64,000 nucleotides of DNA from Pseudomonadota bacterium (lineage in GTDB: Bacteria; Pseudomonadota; Gammaproteobacteria; Steroidobacterales; Steroidobacteraceae), in assembly GCA_016704655.1 (NCBI GenBank), contig JADIZR010000005.1:124001-188000 (forward strand). Reading direction: 5' to 3'. The notes under the pieces were generated by a model that was not told the DNA's origin, searched no databases, and saw only the letters and a list, made by a program, of their open reading frames with translations. Numbering within the stretch: position 1 is the first letter of the stretch; every line of letters starts with the position of its first letter. Both the position numbers and the translations under genes were made by a program. Positions 54,500 to 63,851 of this stretch are shown in pieces.

Positions 54500-57195
54500 G
54501 CGCGCGAGTGCCGCCAGCGTTTCTGCGCCTCCATCAGCACGAGCAGCGAAACGGCGAGGGCGGGCAGCAACCACCAATCGATGGCCGACGGCGGCCGCAC
54601 TGCCAGCACTTGCTGCAACCAGGGCAGGTACATGGCTGCCAAATGCAGTCCGAGCGCCACGCCGACACCGGCCAGCAGCACTGGATTGTTGCGCAAGGGC
54701 AGCCGCAGGACGGAAATCGTCTCGGAGCGCGCGTTGATCGCATCGACGTTCTGCATCAGGACCATCAGCAACAGCAATGCATTGCGCGCCTCGTCGAGTG
54801 GTCGTCCCGCGTCCAGCAGCCAGACGAACAGGCCGAGCCCGAGTGCGGACATCCAGAGACCCGCAAGCACGCCGCGCTGGATCATCAACCGGTTGAAGAT
54901 CGGCTCGTGACTCGGCCGCGGCGGCGCGCGCAACTCATCGCCGGTACCGCGCTCGAACGCCAGGCCGACGTCCTGGACGCCGTTGGTCACGAGGTTCAGC
55001 CAGAGCAACTGCACAGGCAGCAAGGGCAGCGGCAATCCTGCGAGCACGGCGAGCCCGACCGTGACCACCTCCGCGATGCCGGCGGCTGTCAGCAGGTACA
55101 CGACGTTGCGGATGTTGCGATAGGCGATGCGGCCCTCTTCCACCCCCGCCACAATCGTCGTGAAATTGTCGTCACTGAGTACGAGATCGGCCGCGTCACG
55201 CGCCACGTCGGTGCCGCTGCGACCCATGGCGACACCGATGTTGGCGCGGCGGAGCGCCGGCGCATCGTTGACACCGTCACCCGTCACGGCGACGAAATGT
55301 CCAGCCGATTGCGCCGCTTCGACGATGGCGAGTTTCTGCTCCGGGGTGACGCGGGCAAAGACCCTGACCCTGCCGATGGCCTCGGTCAGCTGCGCTGGCG
55401 ACGCCAGCTGCACTTGCGAACCCTGCATCACCTCGTCTGGACCGGCGGCGATACCGAGTTCGTCGGCGATAGCCAGGGCCGTGACCGGGTGGTCACCCGT
55501 GACCATGACGACGCGTATGCCGGCCTCATGGCATCGACGCACTGCCGCGGCGGCGCCTTCGCGCAGCGGATCGATCAACCCGACCAACGCACGGAACTGC
55601 AGGCCAACGGGATCAAGGCGCAGGCTCGCCGGGTCCGACTCCGCGTCGAACTTCCCCTCGGCGAGCGCAAGCACGCGCTGACCCAGCTGCGCCATCGCGC
55701 TGACGTCGCGCTCGCGCGATTCGCGCTGACCGGCATCGAGCACGCACATGTCGAATACGCGCTCGGGTGCACCTTTGACTGCGACCCAGCCAGATCCATC
55801 ACGCCGGTGGAACGAGGCGGCGAATCGACGCTCGGGCTCATACGCGATCTGCGCGACGACAGGCCACTGAGCGAGGACGTGGTCGCGCTCGATACCAGCC
55901 TTTGCCGCGAGCACCAGCAGTGCCAGGTCGGTGGGATCGCCCCGAGTCCGCCATGCACCGTCGACGGCGATCAACTCCGCTTCGTTGCAGGCGACCGCGA
56001 TGTGCATCGCAGCGACCAATGTCGATTTGTCCACCCTGGCCCCGTCATCGACTCGCCTGATCTCGCCGACCGGTCGATAGCCTGCACCGGTCACCTGCCA
56101 GCGAGCGTTGTCGTCCAGCCGCAACTCGACCGCGGTGAGCTCGTTGCAGGTGAGCGTCCCGGTCTTGTCGCTGGCGACGAGCGAACAACTGCCGAGCCCT
56201 TCGACGGCGGGCAACTGGCGCACGATGGCGCCGCGACTCGCCATCCGCCGCGCGGCGATCGCCAGCGCGATGGTCACGGCCACCGGCAAACCTTCGGGAA
56301 TGGCGGACACGGCGAGCGCGACGCCGAAGGTGAACATCGTGAAGATTGACTGGTCGTGCACCAACACTGCGACACAGCCGATCAACACCGCGGCTGACAG
56401 GACGACGATCGCCACGGCGTGACTGAATCGCTCCATGCGGACCGTCAGCGGCGGTTTGCCTGCCGCCGTGGCGGCCATCCTGCTCGCGATGCGTCCCACT
56501 TCGGTCGCGGAACCGGTGGCGACGACCACGCCTCGCGCCCGGCCGCGGACGACGAGCGTGCCGGCAAGTGCGCAGTTGGTGCGATCGGCAACCGGCGTGT
56601 GTTCCTCGCAGGCCAGTGCGGCATCGTGCGCAACGGGCGACGATTCGCCCGTGAGCATGGACGCATCCACTTCCAGGGCCTGCGTTTCGCACAAGCGCAG
56701 GTCGGCGGGCACGCGGTCGCCGCTGGCAAGCACAACGATGTCGCCGCGTACAAGTTGCGATGCGTCGATTTCGCGCGTGACGGCGTCGCGCAGGACCGTT
56801 GCCCGCACGCGCAGCAGGCCCCGCAGGTTCGCACTCTGCCGTTCCGCCTGCAGTTCCTGCCATGCGCCGAGCAAGGCGTTCACTACCAGCACGAAGCCGA
56901 TGAATCCGGCGTCCGTCAGATGCCTGAGGCCGAGGGAAAGCACGGCTGCGGCCAGCAGGACATACACGAGCGGGCTGCGGAACTGACGCAGGAAGATGAC
57001 GACGGGATGCGCCGTCTGCGGGGCGGGTAGATCGTTGGGACCGTCGCGTTGCAGGCGCGACGCCGCCGCGGCCTCGCTCAGGCCGCGGGTCGCCTCTGTC
57101 TGGACGGCACTCATCGCCGACTCGGGCGACATCGTGTGCCAGCCCAGCGGAGGCGGCGACCGGCGCTCGTCTGCGGTCAAGGGGGTAACGTCCAT
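54487..57195 (-). CDS. Cation-transporting P-type ATPase (P2 type, Ca2+/Na+-like)
   Basis: A 902-residue ATPase. The order of landmarks is standard: N-terminal cation domain, 'TGES' (182-185), the membrane cation site PEGLP (300-304), phosphorylation Asp343 in DKTGT, 'KGAPERVFDMC', 'VTGDHPVTALAIA' and 'TGDGVNDAPALRRANIGVAMG', then about six C-terminal spans. PEGLP marks P2 pumps that move calcium, sodium or potassium; the exact ion is unclear. Its tail overlaps the fusion gene by 13 bases. The start at 57195 gives an N-terminus typical of P2 pumps. Confidence 0.9.
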   Translation of the reverse strand: MDVTPLTADERRSPPPLGWHTMSPESAMSAVQTEATRGLSEAAAASRLQRDGPNDLPAPQTAHPVVIFLRQFRSPLVYVLLAAAVLSLGLRHLTDAGFIGFVLVVNALLGAWQELQAERQSANLRGLLRVRATVLRDAVTREIDASQLVRGDIVVLASGDRVPADLRLCETQALEVDASMLTGESSPVAHDAALACEEHTPVADRTNCALAGTLVVRGRARGVVVATGSATEVGRIASRMAATAAGKPPLTVRMERFSHAVAIVVLSAAVLIGCVAVLVHDQSIFTMFTFGVALAVSAIPEGLPVAVTIALAIAARRMASRGAIVRQLPAVEGLGSCSLVASDKTGTLTCNELTAVELRLDDNARWQVTGAGYRPVGEIRRVDDGARVDKSTLVAAMHIAVACNEAELIAVDGAWRTRGDPTDLALLVLAAKAGIERDHVLAQWPVVAQIAYEPERRFAASFHRRDGSGWVAVKGAPERVFDMCVLDAGQRESRERDVSAMAQLGQRVLALAEGKFDAESDPASLRLDPVGLQFRALVGLIDPLREGAAAAVRRCHEAGIRVVMVTGDHPVTALAIADELGIAAGPDEVMQGSQVQLASPAQLTEAIGRVRVFARVTPEQKLAIVEAAQSAGHFVAVTGDGVNDAPALRRANIGVAMGRSGTDVARDAADLVLSDDNFTTIVAGVEEGRIAYRNIRNVVYLLTAAGIAEVVTVGLAVLAGLPLPLLPVQLLWLNLVTNGVQDVGLAFERGTGDELRAPPRPSHEPIFNRLMIQRGVLAGLWMSALGLGLFVWLLDAGRPLDEARNALLLLMVLMQNVDAINARSETISVLRLPLRNNPVLLAGVGVALGLHLAAMYLPWLQQVLAVRPPSAIDWWLLPALAVSLLVLMEAQKRWRHSRAQST

Positions 57196-57321
57196 CGAGC
57201 GGACCTCGGCTCGATTGTCCGGCCGCGCCGACGCGGGCGAATCCGCGGTACTACCTAGCGGTGCGGCCGCGGAGCCACCCCGCTACACTGCCGCGTCCCG
57301 CAACGAGGCCCCGCGACCCGC

Positions 57322-57705
57322 ATGAAGAAAAGAGTCCTGAAACCGCGCTATGACTGCGCGAAGTGTCCCGGCTACTGCTGCAGCTACGCGCGCATCGCCA
57401 TCAAGGATTTCGACATCGAGCGGCTCGCCCGGCATTTCGGGATCAGCAAGACCGCCGCCCGGCTGAAGTTCACTTACCGCTACCAGACGCAGGAACTCGA
57501 CGAGCAGCTGCTGCGCCATCGCAAGGACCACGTCTTCAAGTCGACGTGCACGTTTTTCGACCAGGACCAGCGCCGCTGCACTGTGTACGAGGCGCGGCCG
57601 TCCGTCTGCCGCATCTATCCGGAAGACCGCACCTGCGGTTACTACGAGTTCCTGCAGTTCGAGCGCATCCAGCAGGGCGATGAGGACTTCATTCCGTCCG
57701 CCTGA
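57322..57705 (+). CDS. YkgJ family cysteine-cluster protein
   Basis: A 127-residue soluble protein with the YkgJ cysteine set: 'CAKCPGYCC' (residues 12-20), 'STCTFFD', 'RRCTVYEARPSVCR' and 'TCGYYEF'. Such CxxC...C clusters probably bind zinc or an iron-sulphur cluster; function is not known. Divergent from the ATPase, with a 126-base gap that probably holds both promoters. Length fits the family. Confidence 0.85.
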   Translation: MKKRVLKPRYDCAKCPGYCCSYARIAIKDFDIERLARHFGISKTAARLKFTYRYQTQELDEQLLRHRKDHVFKSTCTFFDQDQRRCTVYEARPSVCRIYPEDRTCGYYEFLQFERIQQGDEDFIPSA

Positions 57706-57714
57706 GCGCGCGCC

Positions 57715-58365
57715 TCAACGAAACCGATATCCGACGGTGACGCCGAGGGTTACCGGATCCGCGGCGACCGGGCCATACGACGCGCGCAGAAGATTGGCTC
57801 GCTCGTCCAGATCGCACCAGCGGACGTCGGCGCTCACGCTCACCCGTGCATTCAATGCAAGCTCGGCACCGAGCTCGGCCGCCGGTCCTACGGCGGCGTG
57901 CCGGTTGCGGCGCGTAAGCATCGAGGACCCGGTGGCGGCGTCTTCGACGTAAAACTGCGCATGGTTGAGACCGGCGCCGGCGTAAGCCTGTAGTGCGCCC
58001 TGACGCACCAGGGCGTACCGCAGCGTGACCAGGTCCATGCCGTCCGGACGATCATCCTGCAGCACCACATAGGCGGCACCCGCATCGCGCTCGGGCTGCT
58101 GCCGCGCGCGTCCCCTGCGTTCGTGATGCAACCATTCCGGAAGGTCGTCGCGCAGGCGCGTTCGTGTGTCGTCCCACAGCGACCCGAGCAGCCCAACGCC
58201 CTCGCGCCACCAGGCGACTTCGGCGACCGGCGGCGGCGCAGGTTGCGCCACATCCGATCGTGCCAGGCTGGCCGGCGGTTCGGCGCATACGATTGCGCTC
58301 CAACACAGCGCAAGGCAGGCTGCGGCGGCGACCGATCGTGGAACGTGCCGAGACAGAAGGGTCAT
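57715..58365 (-). CDS. Hypothetical outer-membrane beta-barrel-like protein
   Basis: A 216-residue protein with a signal peptide (cleavage after VCA-EP). The second half has alternating polar/hydrophobic strands ('ALQAYAGAGLNHAQFYVED', 'AVGPAAELGAELALNARVSVSADVRW') and ends with phenylalanine-arginine (VTVGYRFR), much like small outer-membrane barrels. The middle contains a charged linker (RRGRARQQPERD). No family name recognised. It converges on YkgJ with a 9-base gap. Confidence 0.65.
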   Translation of the reverse strand: MTLLSRHVPRSVAAAACLALCWSAIVCAEPPASLARSDVAQPAPPPVAEVAWWREGVGLLGSLWDDTRTRLRDDLPEWLHHERRGRARQQPERDAGAAYVVLQDDRPDGMDLVTLRYALVRQGALQAYAGAGLNHAQFYVEDAATGSSMLTRRNRHAAVGPAAELGAELALNARVSVSADVRWCDLDERANLLRASYGPVAADPVTLGVTVGYRFR

Positions 58366-58440
58366 GCGTCGGGAAGTTACGCGCCTTAGTCGCTCATGGA
58401 CGCAACGCTCAGGCTTTTTTGCGAATCTGTGACCGGCAGC

Positions 58441-59268
58441 TCAGCGCTCGAGCCAGCAAAACAGGTCAGCCGTCACCCTTTCACGCTCGGGCTCGTTGAA
58501 TACCTCGTGGTAAAGGCCGTCGTAGAGCTTCACGACGCAGTCGCGCGTGCCGAAGGCCTGGTAGACCCGCCGGTTCGCCGCGAGCGGCACCAACTGGTCA
58601 GCGGTGCCGTGCAGGACCAGCGTCGGCAGCCGGAGACCGGGCGCGCTTGCCGGAAACCCCTGCATCGCCCCGAGCAGCTCGACGAGCGTGCGCGCCGGGA
58701 TCGCCTCGTGATGCACGAGCGGGTCAGCAGCGTACCGCGCCACGACGGACGGATCGCGGCTGACGGCGCCAGGCGGCAGCGCGAGCGCACCCGTGCCTGG
58801 TGCGACGACCGACAGAAGCCGCACGAACATCTCCTGCAATCGCGGCACGGGCTGGTCCGTTGCGAGCGCCGGGGCCGACAATACCAACCCGCGCAGCATG
58901 TGCTGCAGTCGCAGCGCGCTGGCGAATGCGACCGCGCCGCCCATGCTGTGGCCCAGCATGAACACTGGCGTAGCGGGATGCTCGCCGGCACACCGTTCCG
59001 TGAACGCGCAGAAATCCGCGACGACGTGCGCGAAGCGCTCGATGTTGGCGCGCGGCCCGGACGACCGACCGTGGCCGCGATGATCGACGGCATACACGGC
59101 ATAGCCGCGCTGGACCAGCTCACCAGCGAGCGTCTCGTAGCGACCGCCGTGCTCGGCGAGGCCGTGCGACACCACGATGACAGCCCGCGGCGCGACCCCG
59201 GGTAGCCATGCCTGGGCATACAGGTCGATACCGCCAATGCCGGCCGCCGTAAATTCACGATGCAGCAT
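58441..59268 (-). CDS. Alpha/beta hydrolase, monoacylglycerol lipase-like
   Basis: A 275-residue hydrolase. Visible: oxyanion-side 'HGLAEHGGRYE', nucleophile GHSMGGAVAF, the acid loop 'LVLHGTADQLVP' and the catalytic histidine in 'YDGLYHEVFNEPER'. This order matches monoacylglycerol lipase/lysophospholipase of the PldB-like type. No signal peptide, so it is cytoplasmic. The nearest neighbours (envelope proteins) give no substrate hint. Confidence 0.9.
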   Translation of the reverse strand: MLHREFTAAGIGGIDLYAQAWLPGVAPRAVIVVSHGLAEHGGRYETLAGELVQRGYAVYAVDHRGHGRSSGPRANIERFAHVVADFCAFTERCAGEHPATPVFMLGHSMGGAVAFASALRLQHMLRGLVLSAPALATDQPVPRLQEMFVRLLSVVAPGTGALALPPGAVSRDPSVVARYAADPLVHHEAIPARTLVELLGAMQGFPASAPGLRLPTLVLHGTADQLVPLAANRRVYQAFGTRDCVVKLYDGLYHEVFNEPERERVTADLFCWLER

Positions 59269-59328
59269 GCAATTCCAATCCCTGTGGCGACGTGGACTCG
59301 CCCGGGGCCCCGGACCGCAGGCAGTGCC

Positions 59329-59811
59329 CTATTCCGTCGCAGGCGGCAAGCCGGCCGGCACGTTCTTGCAGGCGTAGTCGATGATCTCTCCAAACACCGT
59401 GCCGGAGGGCGCATCCATCCACTTCAGGTTCTTCTCGCCGATCCTGGTCCGCTGCACCCGGTCGCCCTGCAGGTCGAGCTGCGCATAGGCCTCCATCTCG
59501 CGGTAGGCGAGTCGCCGCTGTGCGCAGTCGATGCGGTATTCGTTGCGTGCCGACAGGTACGACTTGCCTTTCTTCGCCGACGGCTGCGGCTCGACGAAAT
59601 TCTGCTTGGTCCGAACGATCACCCAGGATGCGGGCGAAACGCCGAGCGTCGCCGGATTCGCGAACACCTCGGTGCGGTCGGACTTGGCGATGGCCACCCA
59701 GTCGACTGTCTGCGTGTCCGCAGACGTGCTCCAGGCCGTCAGGGCGAGGCAGGCCAGGGTCCATGCCTGCGTCCGGCCGGCCACGCGGGAAATCGAGTGC
59801 TGTGTGCTCAT
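59329..59811 (-). CDS. Exported protein of the surface-adhesin E-like type
   Basis: A 160-residue protein with a signal peptide ('ACLALTAWSTSADT') followed by 'VDWVAIAKSDRTEVFANPATL' and 'FVEPQPSAKKGKSYLSARNEYRIDCAQRRLAYREMEAY', and 'DAPSGTVFGEIIDYACKN'. This pattern of short beta domain with two cysteines recalls the surface-adhesin protein E-like family found in many Proteobacteria as exported proteins of unknown role. GAGGAG lies 6 bases before the ATG at 59811. Confidence 0.7.
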   Translation of the reverse strand: MSTQHSISRVAGRTQAWTLACLALTAWSTSADTQTVDWVAIAKSDRTEVFANPATLGVSPASWVIVRTKQNFVEPQPSAKKGKSYLSARNEYRIDCAQRRLAYREMEAYAQLDLQGDRVQRTRIGEKNLKWMDAPSGTVFGEIIDYACKNVPAGLPPATE

Positions 59812-59905
59812 GGGTTGCTCCTCAGTACCGTTCAATCGTCAGTCCGTTGCAGTCGAATCCGTCCGCGCCCGGCGGATCGCCTTTGACCATCAGGCCGCGG
59901 TCGGC

Positions 59906-60853
59906 TCAGCGCGAAAACAGCAAGGTGCGCGGCGACTCGCCATCCTGCGGCGCGACCAGTAGCAACCGGCCCGCCTGCAATGCGTACGAGGTCGTTGCGC
60001 GCATCCGGTCGAGGAAGGCCGCTTCGATTTCGTTGGCAGCGGCATCGCAAGCCTTCCGCGTCACAGCGAGTTCCCCGATCTTCACCTTGCCCGGCGCCGA
60101 TTCCGTGATGGGCCCCGTGTACCGATTGCAGCCCGAGAATCCCGCGGCCTTGCCGTATTGCACCAACGCGGTCGGCGGCACCAGACCGGCCGGGAGCGGT
60201 TGTCCGTCCAACTCGACCAGCATCCAGTCGGTGGCGGCCAGCAGGTTGATCGAGAGCCCGCCGACGACATCACTCGCGAGCAGCTGCAGCTTGCCGTCCT
60301 TCCAGCCGACGGCCTTGCGCGACAGGTGGGTCGGACAGCAGGACGGATCGCCGGGGCCGGACTCGACGAGGTCGAGCAACACCTTGCCCGGTTCGTGCCA
60401 GATGCGGAAGAGTTGTACCCGGTCACCCAGCGGCACGGCACCCAGAGTGGCGGCGTTGCCGTCCTGCACACTGAACACGCCGAGATGCGAGTACGTGCCA
60501 GTGCCCCCCTCGCCCGACGTAAGTAACGCGACACCTTCCTCTGGCGGGACGCCGTCGATGTCGACGAACTGGATCGTCGAGTCCCAGAGCTTCAGCGTCG
60601 GCCTCGACGCCGCACCCGCCTCCGCTGGCGGCCCTTCGTAGAGGCCCGAGGTCATCGTGACTGGAGCGCCAAACACTCCAGTCACCGTCGCGCCCAGCAA
60701 CTGCTCGCGCGTCGGTGCCACGGGTTTCGCCGCCTCCGTGGTCGCCGGCGTGGCGGACTCCTGCCTGGCGCAACCGCTCAACGCGGCCAGGACCAGACCC
60801 ATGATCACGGCGCTTGTCGCCGCCGCCCCCGATCGCCCGTTGACTTGTGTCAT
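59906..60853 (-). CDS. META-domain lipoprotein
   Basis: A 315-residue lipoprotein (lipobox LAALSGC). The C-terminal 110 residues are a META domain: 'WMLVELDGQPLPAGL', 'GFSGCNRYTGPITES', 'KIGELAVTRKACDA'. The N-terminal part (about 40-200) is a beta-rich domain with 'GTGTYSHLGVFSVQDG' and 'CCPTHLSRKAVGW'. META proteins are exported and often stress-linked. The 95 bases between it and the next gene upstream-strand stop hold nothing clear. Confidence 0.85.
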   Translation of the reverse strand: MTQVNGRSGAAATSAVIMGLVLAALSGCARQESATPATTEAAKPVAPTREQLLGATVTGVFGAPVTMTSGLYEGPPAEAGAASRPTLKLWDSTIQFVDIDGVPPEEGVALLTSGEGGTGTYSHLGVFSVQDGNAATLGAVPLGDRVQLFRIWHEPGKVLLDLVESGPGDPSCCPTHLSRKAVGWKDGKLQLLASDVVGGLSINLLAATDWMLVELDGQPLPAGLVPPTALVQYGKAAGFSGCNRYTGPITESAPGKVKIGELAVTRKACDAAANEIEAAFLDRMRATTSYALQAGRLLLVAPQDGESPRTLLFSR

Positions 60854-60910
60854 GACCCCCGATGTTGCCGCTGCGCCGGGCCCACGTAAAGCTGCCCTGC
60901 GATGGCCCAG

Positions 60911-61636
60911 TCAGCGGCGACGTCCCAACCAGCGTTGCGCCACTTCTGCATCGCGCAGGTCGGCCGCAGTCTCGATGCCGAATCGGGGCGCCGCTTCGAG
61001 CACGATCATCAGCAACTGTGCGGTTGCGTACGCATCCGCGATCGCGTGGTGACGCCCGATCGGCGGCAACCCGAAGTGGGCCACCCAGTCATCCAGCGAG
61101 TCGTTCTCGGTCGCGGGAAACAGCGCCGGCAGGACCGTTGCCAGGTCGATGAAGCGCGGCCAGGCGTGAAATCCCAGCAGGCTGCGGACCTCGCGCCCGA
61201 ACACCGTCGCGTCGAATTCGGCGCGAAACGCCACGACGCGCGATTCCGCGATGAATTCGAGGCACGCGACCAGGCCTTCGACTGGATCCATGCCGGCCAG
61301 TTGCTGCTGGCCGCCAATCTGGTGGATCAGGATGTTGTCGACCGCGCTCGATCGATCCTGCCGCAACAGCGCCTCGAAGGCGTCGTCGTGACGCACGGTG
61401 TGCTCCGTGACCGCCACGGCGCCGATGGAGATGATGCGGTCCTCGTACATGCGCGGCCCGGTGGTCTCGAGGTCGAGTACCACGAAGCGCGCCAGCGCCA
61501 GCGGTTGCGCCAGTCCCGGACGCTCAAGAAATCCCCGCCGAACGCTGGCCAGCCTTGCGCGCACGGGCGGTGCGAGGCTGCGCCGGACCTTGCGGGCCCG
61601 CCACGCCTCCGCCGGGGACAGCGGCCAGGTGATCAT
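60911..61636 (-). CDS. 3'-5' exonuclease of the DnaQ/DEDDh family
   Basis: A 241-residue exonuclease with a 45-residue N-terminal extension before the DEDDh domain: Exo I DLETTG, Exo II 'VAFRAEFDATVF', Exo III 'HHAIADAYATAQL' with the His/Asp. Related to the polymerase III epsilon proofreading family, here as a free-standing nuclease. It follows the DUF294 gene by 7 bases, a fixed pairing in gammaproteobacterial acetate symporter clusters. Confidence 0.9.
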   Translation of the reverse strand: MITWPLSPAEAWRARKVRRSLAPPVRARLASVRRGFLERPGLAQPLALARFVVLDLETTGPRMYEDRIISIGAVAVTEHTVRHDDAFEALLRQDRSSAVDNILIHQIGGQQQLAGMDPVEGLVACLEFIAESRVVAFRAEFDATVFGREVRSLLGFHAWPRFIDLATVLPALFPATENDSLDDWVAHFGLPPIGRHHAIADAYATAQLLMIVLEAAPRFGIETAADLRDAEVAQRWLGRRR

Positions 61637-61643
61637 CGCGTAC

Positions 61644-63560
61644 TCAGTGGCCTACGGCCTGGTCGAGGTGCGTCTGCAGTACGCGCGCCTGGCGAAAAGC
61701 CTCACGCAGCATGCGCTGGTCGATTTCGTTGAGTGCGTAGGGATCCAGGCGGTTCAACGCCTGTCGCGGACGTTGCGCGCCACCGCCCGGCTCGGTCGCC
61801 GGATGCTCGAGGCCGCCGCGCTGCGCGCGCAGGCGCAACAGCTGCAGGAAATGGTAGGCATCGACCGACGCCGCGATCTCGCGCTCGTCGCGGTTGAGCC
61901 GACGACCCGCTGCGCGGATCCGCTGCGAAGTGTTGGTGTTACCGATGCCGAGCGCGAGCGCGAATGCCCTCGCCGCGTCCACGAAGATGCGCGTGCCGTG
62001 GGTCTTGAGGTCGATTGTGCCGGCGAACTCGCCTTCGTCCGTGCGGAACGTCCGTATCCAACCGAGCGGCGGCTCCGCCTGCAGCGCATTCGCGACGAGC
62101 ATGCGCAGGAACAGCTTGTTCTCGCTGCTCGTGGCATCGAGCCAGCCACGCAATCGCTCGGCCAGCGTGAGATCACCGGCCAACGGGCGGAAATCGAAGA
62201 AAATGTTGGCAGCGAGCAGTGCTTCCGGCGTCGGCTCGCGCATCCATCCCGCAAAGCGCCCGCGCCACTCATCGACTGTCAGGCAGCATTCGGGGTTGCT
62301 GGCCATGATGTTGCCGGTGCAAAGCGGGAAACCCAGCCCGGCCAGGCGCTCGTTCGCTTCCCTCGCGAACCGCAGCAATCGCTCGCGCGTGCCCGGCACG
62401 TCGCGCTCGTCGCACTCGAAGACGATCGCGTTGTCCTGGTCCGTCGCGACCGTCTGTTCGCGGCGGCCTTCACTGCCGACAGCGAGCCAGCACCACGCCA
62501 CATCGTCGAACTGGAATTCTGGCAGCAGCAGCTCGAACAGTCGCTGGGTGAGCGAATCGTTGAGCGCGGTGATGGTGTGCGTGAGAGGCTCGGCGGCCGC
62601 GCCTTGCGCGACGAGGTTATCCGTCAGCGCTGCAATGTCGGCCACGATACACCGCAATGCCGTCACGTCGCGCGCCTGCCGCACAGCCTGTGTGATGCTG
62701 CGCATCGTCACGCGCTGCAGACCGAAGAGGTCCCGCTCCGTGACGATGCCCGACAGCTCGCCGTCGCGCACCACGAGCAACTGGTGAAACCCGCGGCTGG
62801 CCATCAACGCCAGTCCTTCCTGCGCACTGCTCAATTCGTCGAGCATCGCGGGCCCCGTAGTCATCACCTGTTGCACGTTGGTCGTCAGCGAGACTCCTGG
62901 AAGCACGACGCGCTCCATCAGGTCGAGCAGCGTGAAGATACCGAGCGGGCGACGCTGGCCGTCGACGACTGCGATCATGCGCACGCCTTCCTCGCTCATG
63001 CGCTCCAGCGCTTCGCGCACCGTGGCCTCGGCAGTGCAGTGCACGGGCTCGCGCCGCACGAGCGCCTTGAGCGGTTCGAGCAGTGTCTGCTGGTCCGTCG
63101 CGCGTTGAGAAAAGTGGTTGCGCAACTGGCCCAGTGAATGCTGGACCAGCGTGGCCAGCGCTTCGGTGCAGAAGTGCGCGAACTCGGGGGAACGCTCACG
63201 CAGCGCGTCGAAATCAGCCCGCGGCAGCAGCAGCGAAAAGACGTCTTCGGTGGCCTCGAAAGTGCGTGTACCGGCCGCGCCGGCTGCGAGCGCCGCGACC
63301 GGAAAGCATTCGCCGACCCCGCGCACTTCGTCGTCGAGGGCCGCATTCGGGTTGCGCACACGCACGTGCCCACGCTGAATGATGTACAGATGCCCGGCGA
63401 TGCCGCCGGCGGGATCGACGATCGTGCTGCCCACCGGGAAGTACCCCAGTCGTGCGCGCGCCGCGATGAACTCGAGATCGCAACGCGCCATCCGCGAGAA
63501 CGGCAGGTGGGCTTGCAGGAAGTTAATCGTCGATTCGACGATCAGGGGTGGGGTGGGCAA
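61644..63560 (-). CDS. DUF294 nucleotidyltransferase with cNMP-binding and CBS domains
   Basis: A 638-residue protein: N-terminal cyclic-nucleotide-binding domain (about 10-130), two CBS modules (about 165-280, 'VREALERMSEEGVRMIAVVDG', 'FHQLLVVRDGELSGIVTERD'), then a DUF294 nucleotidyltransferase with 'GSEGRREQTVATDQDNAIVFE'. The GSxGR and DxD give a nucleotidyltransferase fold. The start is a TTG at 63560, the least certain part. These proteins are regularly linked to acetate/solute symporters and may modify or sense nucleotides in carbon regulation. Confidence 0.85.
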   Translation of the reverse strand: MPTPPLIVESTINFLQAHLPFSRMARCDLEFIAARARLGYFPVGSTIVDPAGGIAGHLYIIQRGHVRVRNPNAALDDEVRGVGECFPVAALAAGAAGTRTFEATEDVFSLLLPRADFDALRERSPEFAHFCTEALATLVQHSLGQLRNHFSQRATDQQTLLEPLKALVRREPVHCTAEATVREALERMSEEGVRMIAVVDGQRRPLGIFTLLDLMERVVLPGVSLTTNVQQVMTTGPAMLDELSSAQEGLALMASRGFHQLLVVRDGELSGIVTERDLFGLQRVTMRSITQAVRQARDVTALRCIVADIAALTDNLVAQGAAAEPLTHTITALNDSLTQRLFELLLPEFQFDDVAWCWLAVGSEGRREQTVATDQDNAIVFECDERDVPGTRERLLRFAREANERLAGLGFPLCTGNIMASNPECCLTVDEWRGRFAGWMREPTPEALLAANIFFDFRPLAGDLTLAERLRGWLDATSSENKLFLRMLVANALQAEPPLGWIRTFRTDEGEFAGTIDLKTHGTRIFVDAARAFALALGIGNTNTSQRIRAAGRRLNRDEREIAASVDAYHFLQLLRLRAQRGGLEHPATEPGGGAQRPRQALNRLDPYALNEIDQRMLREAFRQARVLQTHLDQAVGH

Positions 63561-63570
63561 GGGAAGGGGA

Positions 63571-63615
63571 GGAAGGGCAGGAAGGGCAGGAAGGACAGGA
63601 AGGACAGGAAGGACA
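63571..63615 (+). repeat. Tandem 9-base repeat, block A (5 units)
   Basis: Five direct repeats: two GGAAGGGCA (63571-63588) and three GGAAGGACA (63589-63615), followed by GGAAAGG. It sits 11 bases upstream of the DUF294 start codon and is the reverse complement of part of block B. Confidence 0.8.
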
Positions 63616-63711
63616 GGAAAGGATTAAACGGAAGTGTAGCCTCAACATTAGCCTGATCCGATGACAAGATGACCCACCGACCAAGATCGCAAACGCGCTA
63701 AACCCTTTGCG

Positions 63712-63799
<88 letters not shown>

Positions 63800-63818
63800 T
63801 CCTCCCCTCCCCTTCCTC

Positions 63819-63840
63819 CCCTCCCGCTCACGCGGGAGGG
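63819..63840 (-). terminator. Hairpin after the symporter gene
   Basis: CCCTCCCGC (63819-63827) pairs with GCGGGAGGG (63832-63840) around TCAC, 12 bases past the symporter stop on the minus strand. No U-tract, but a 9-pair GC stem. Confidence 0.5.
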
Positions 63841-63851
63841 CCGCGCCAGCG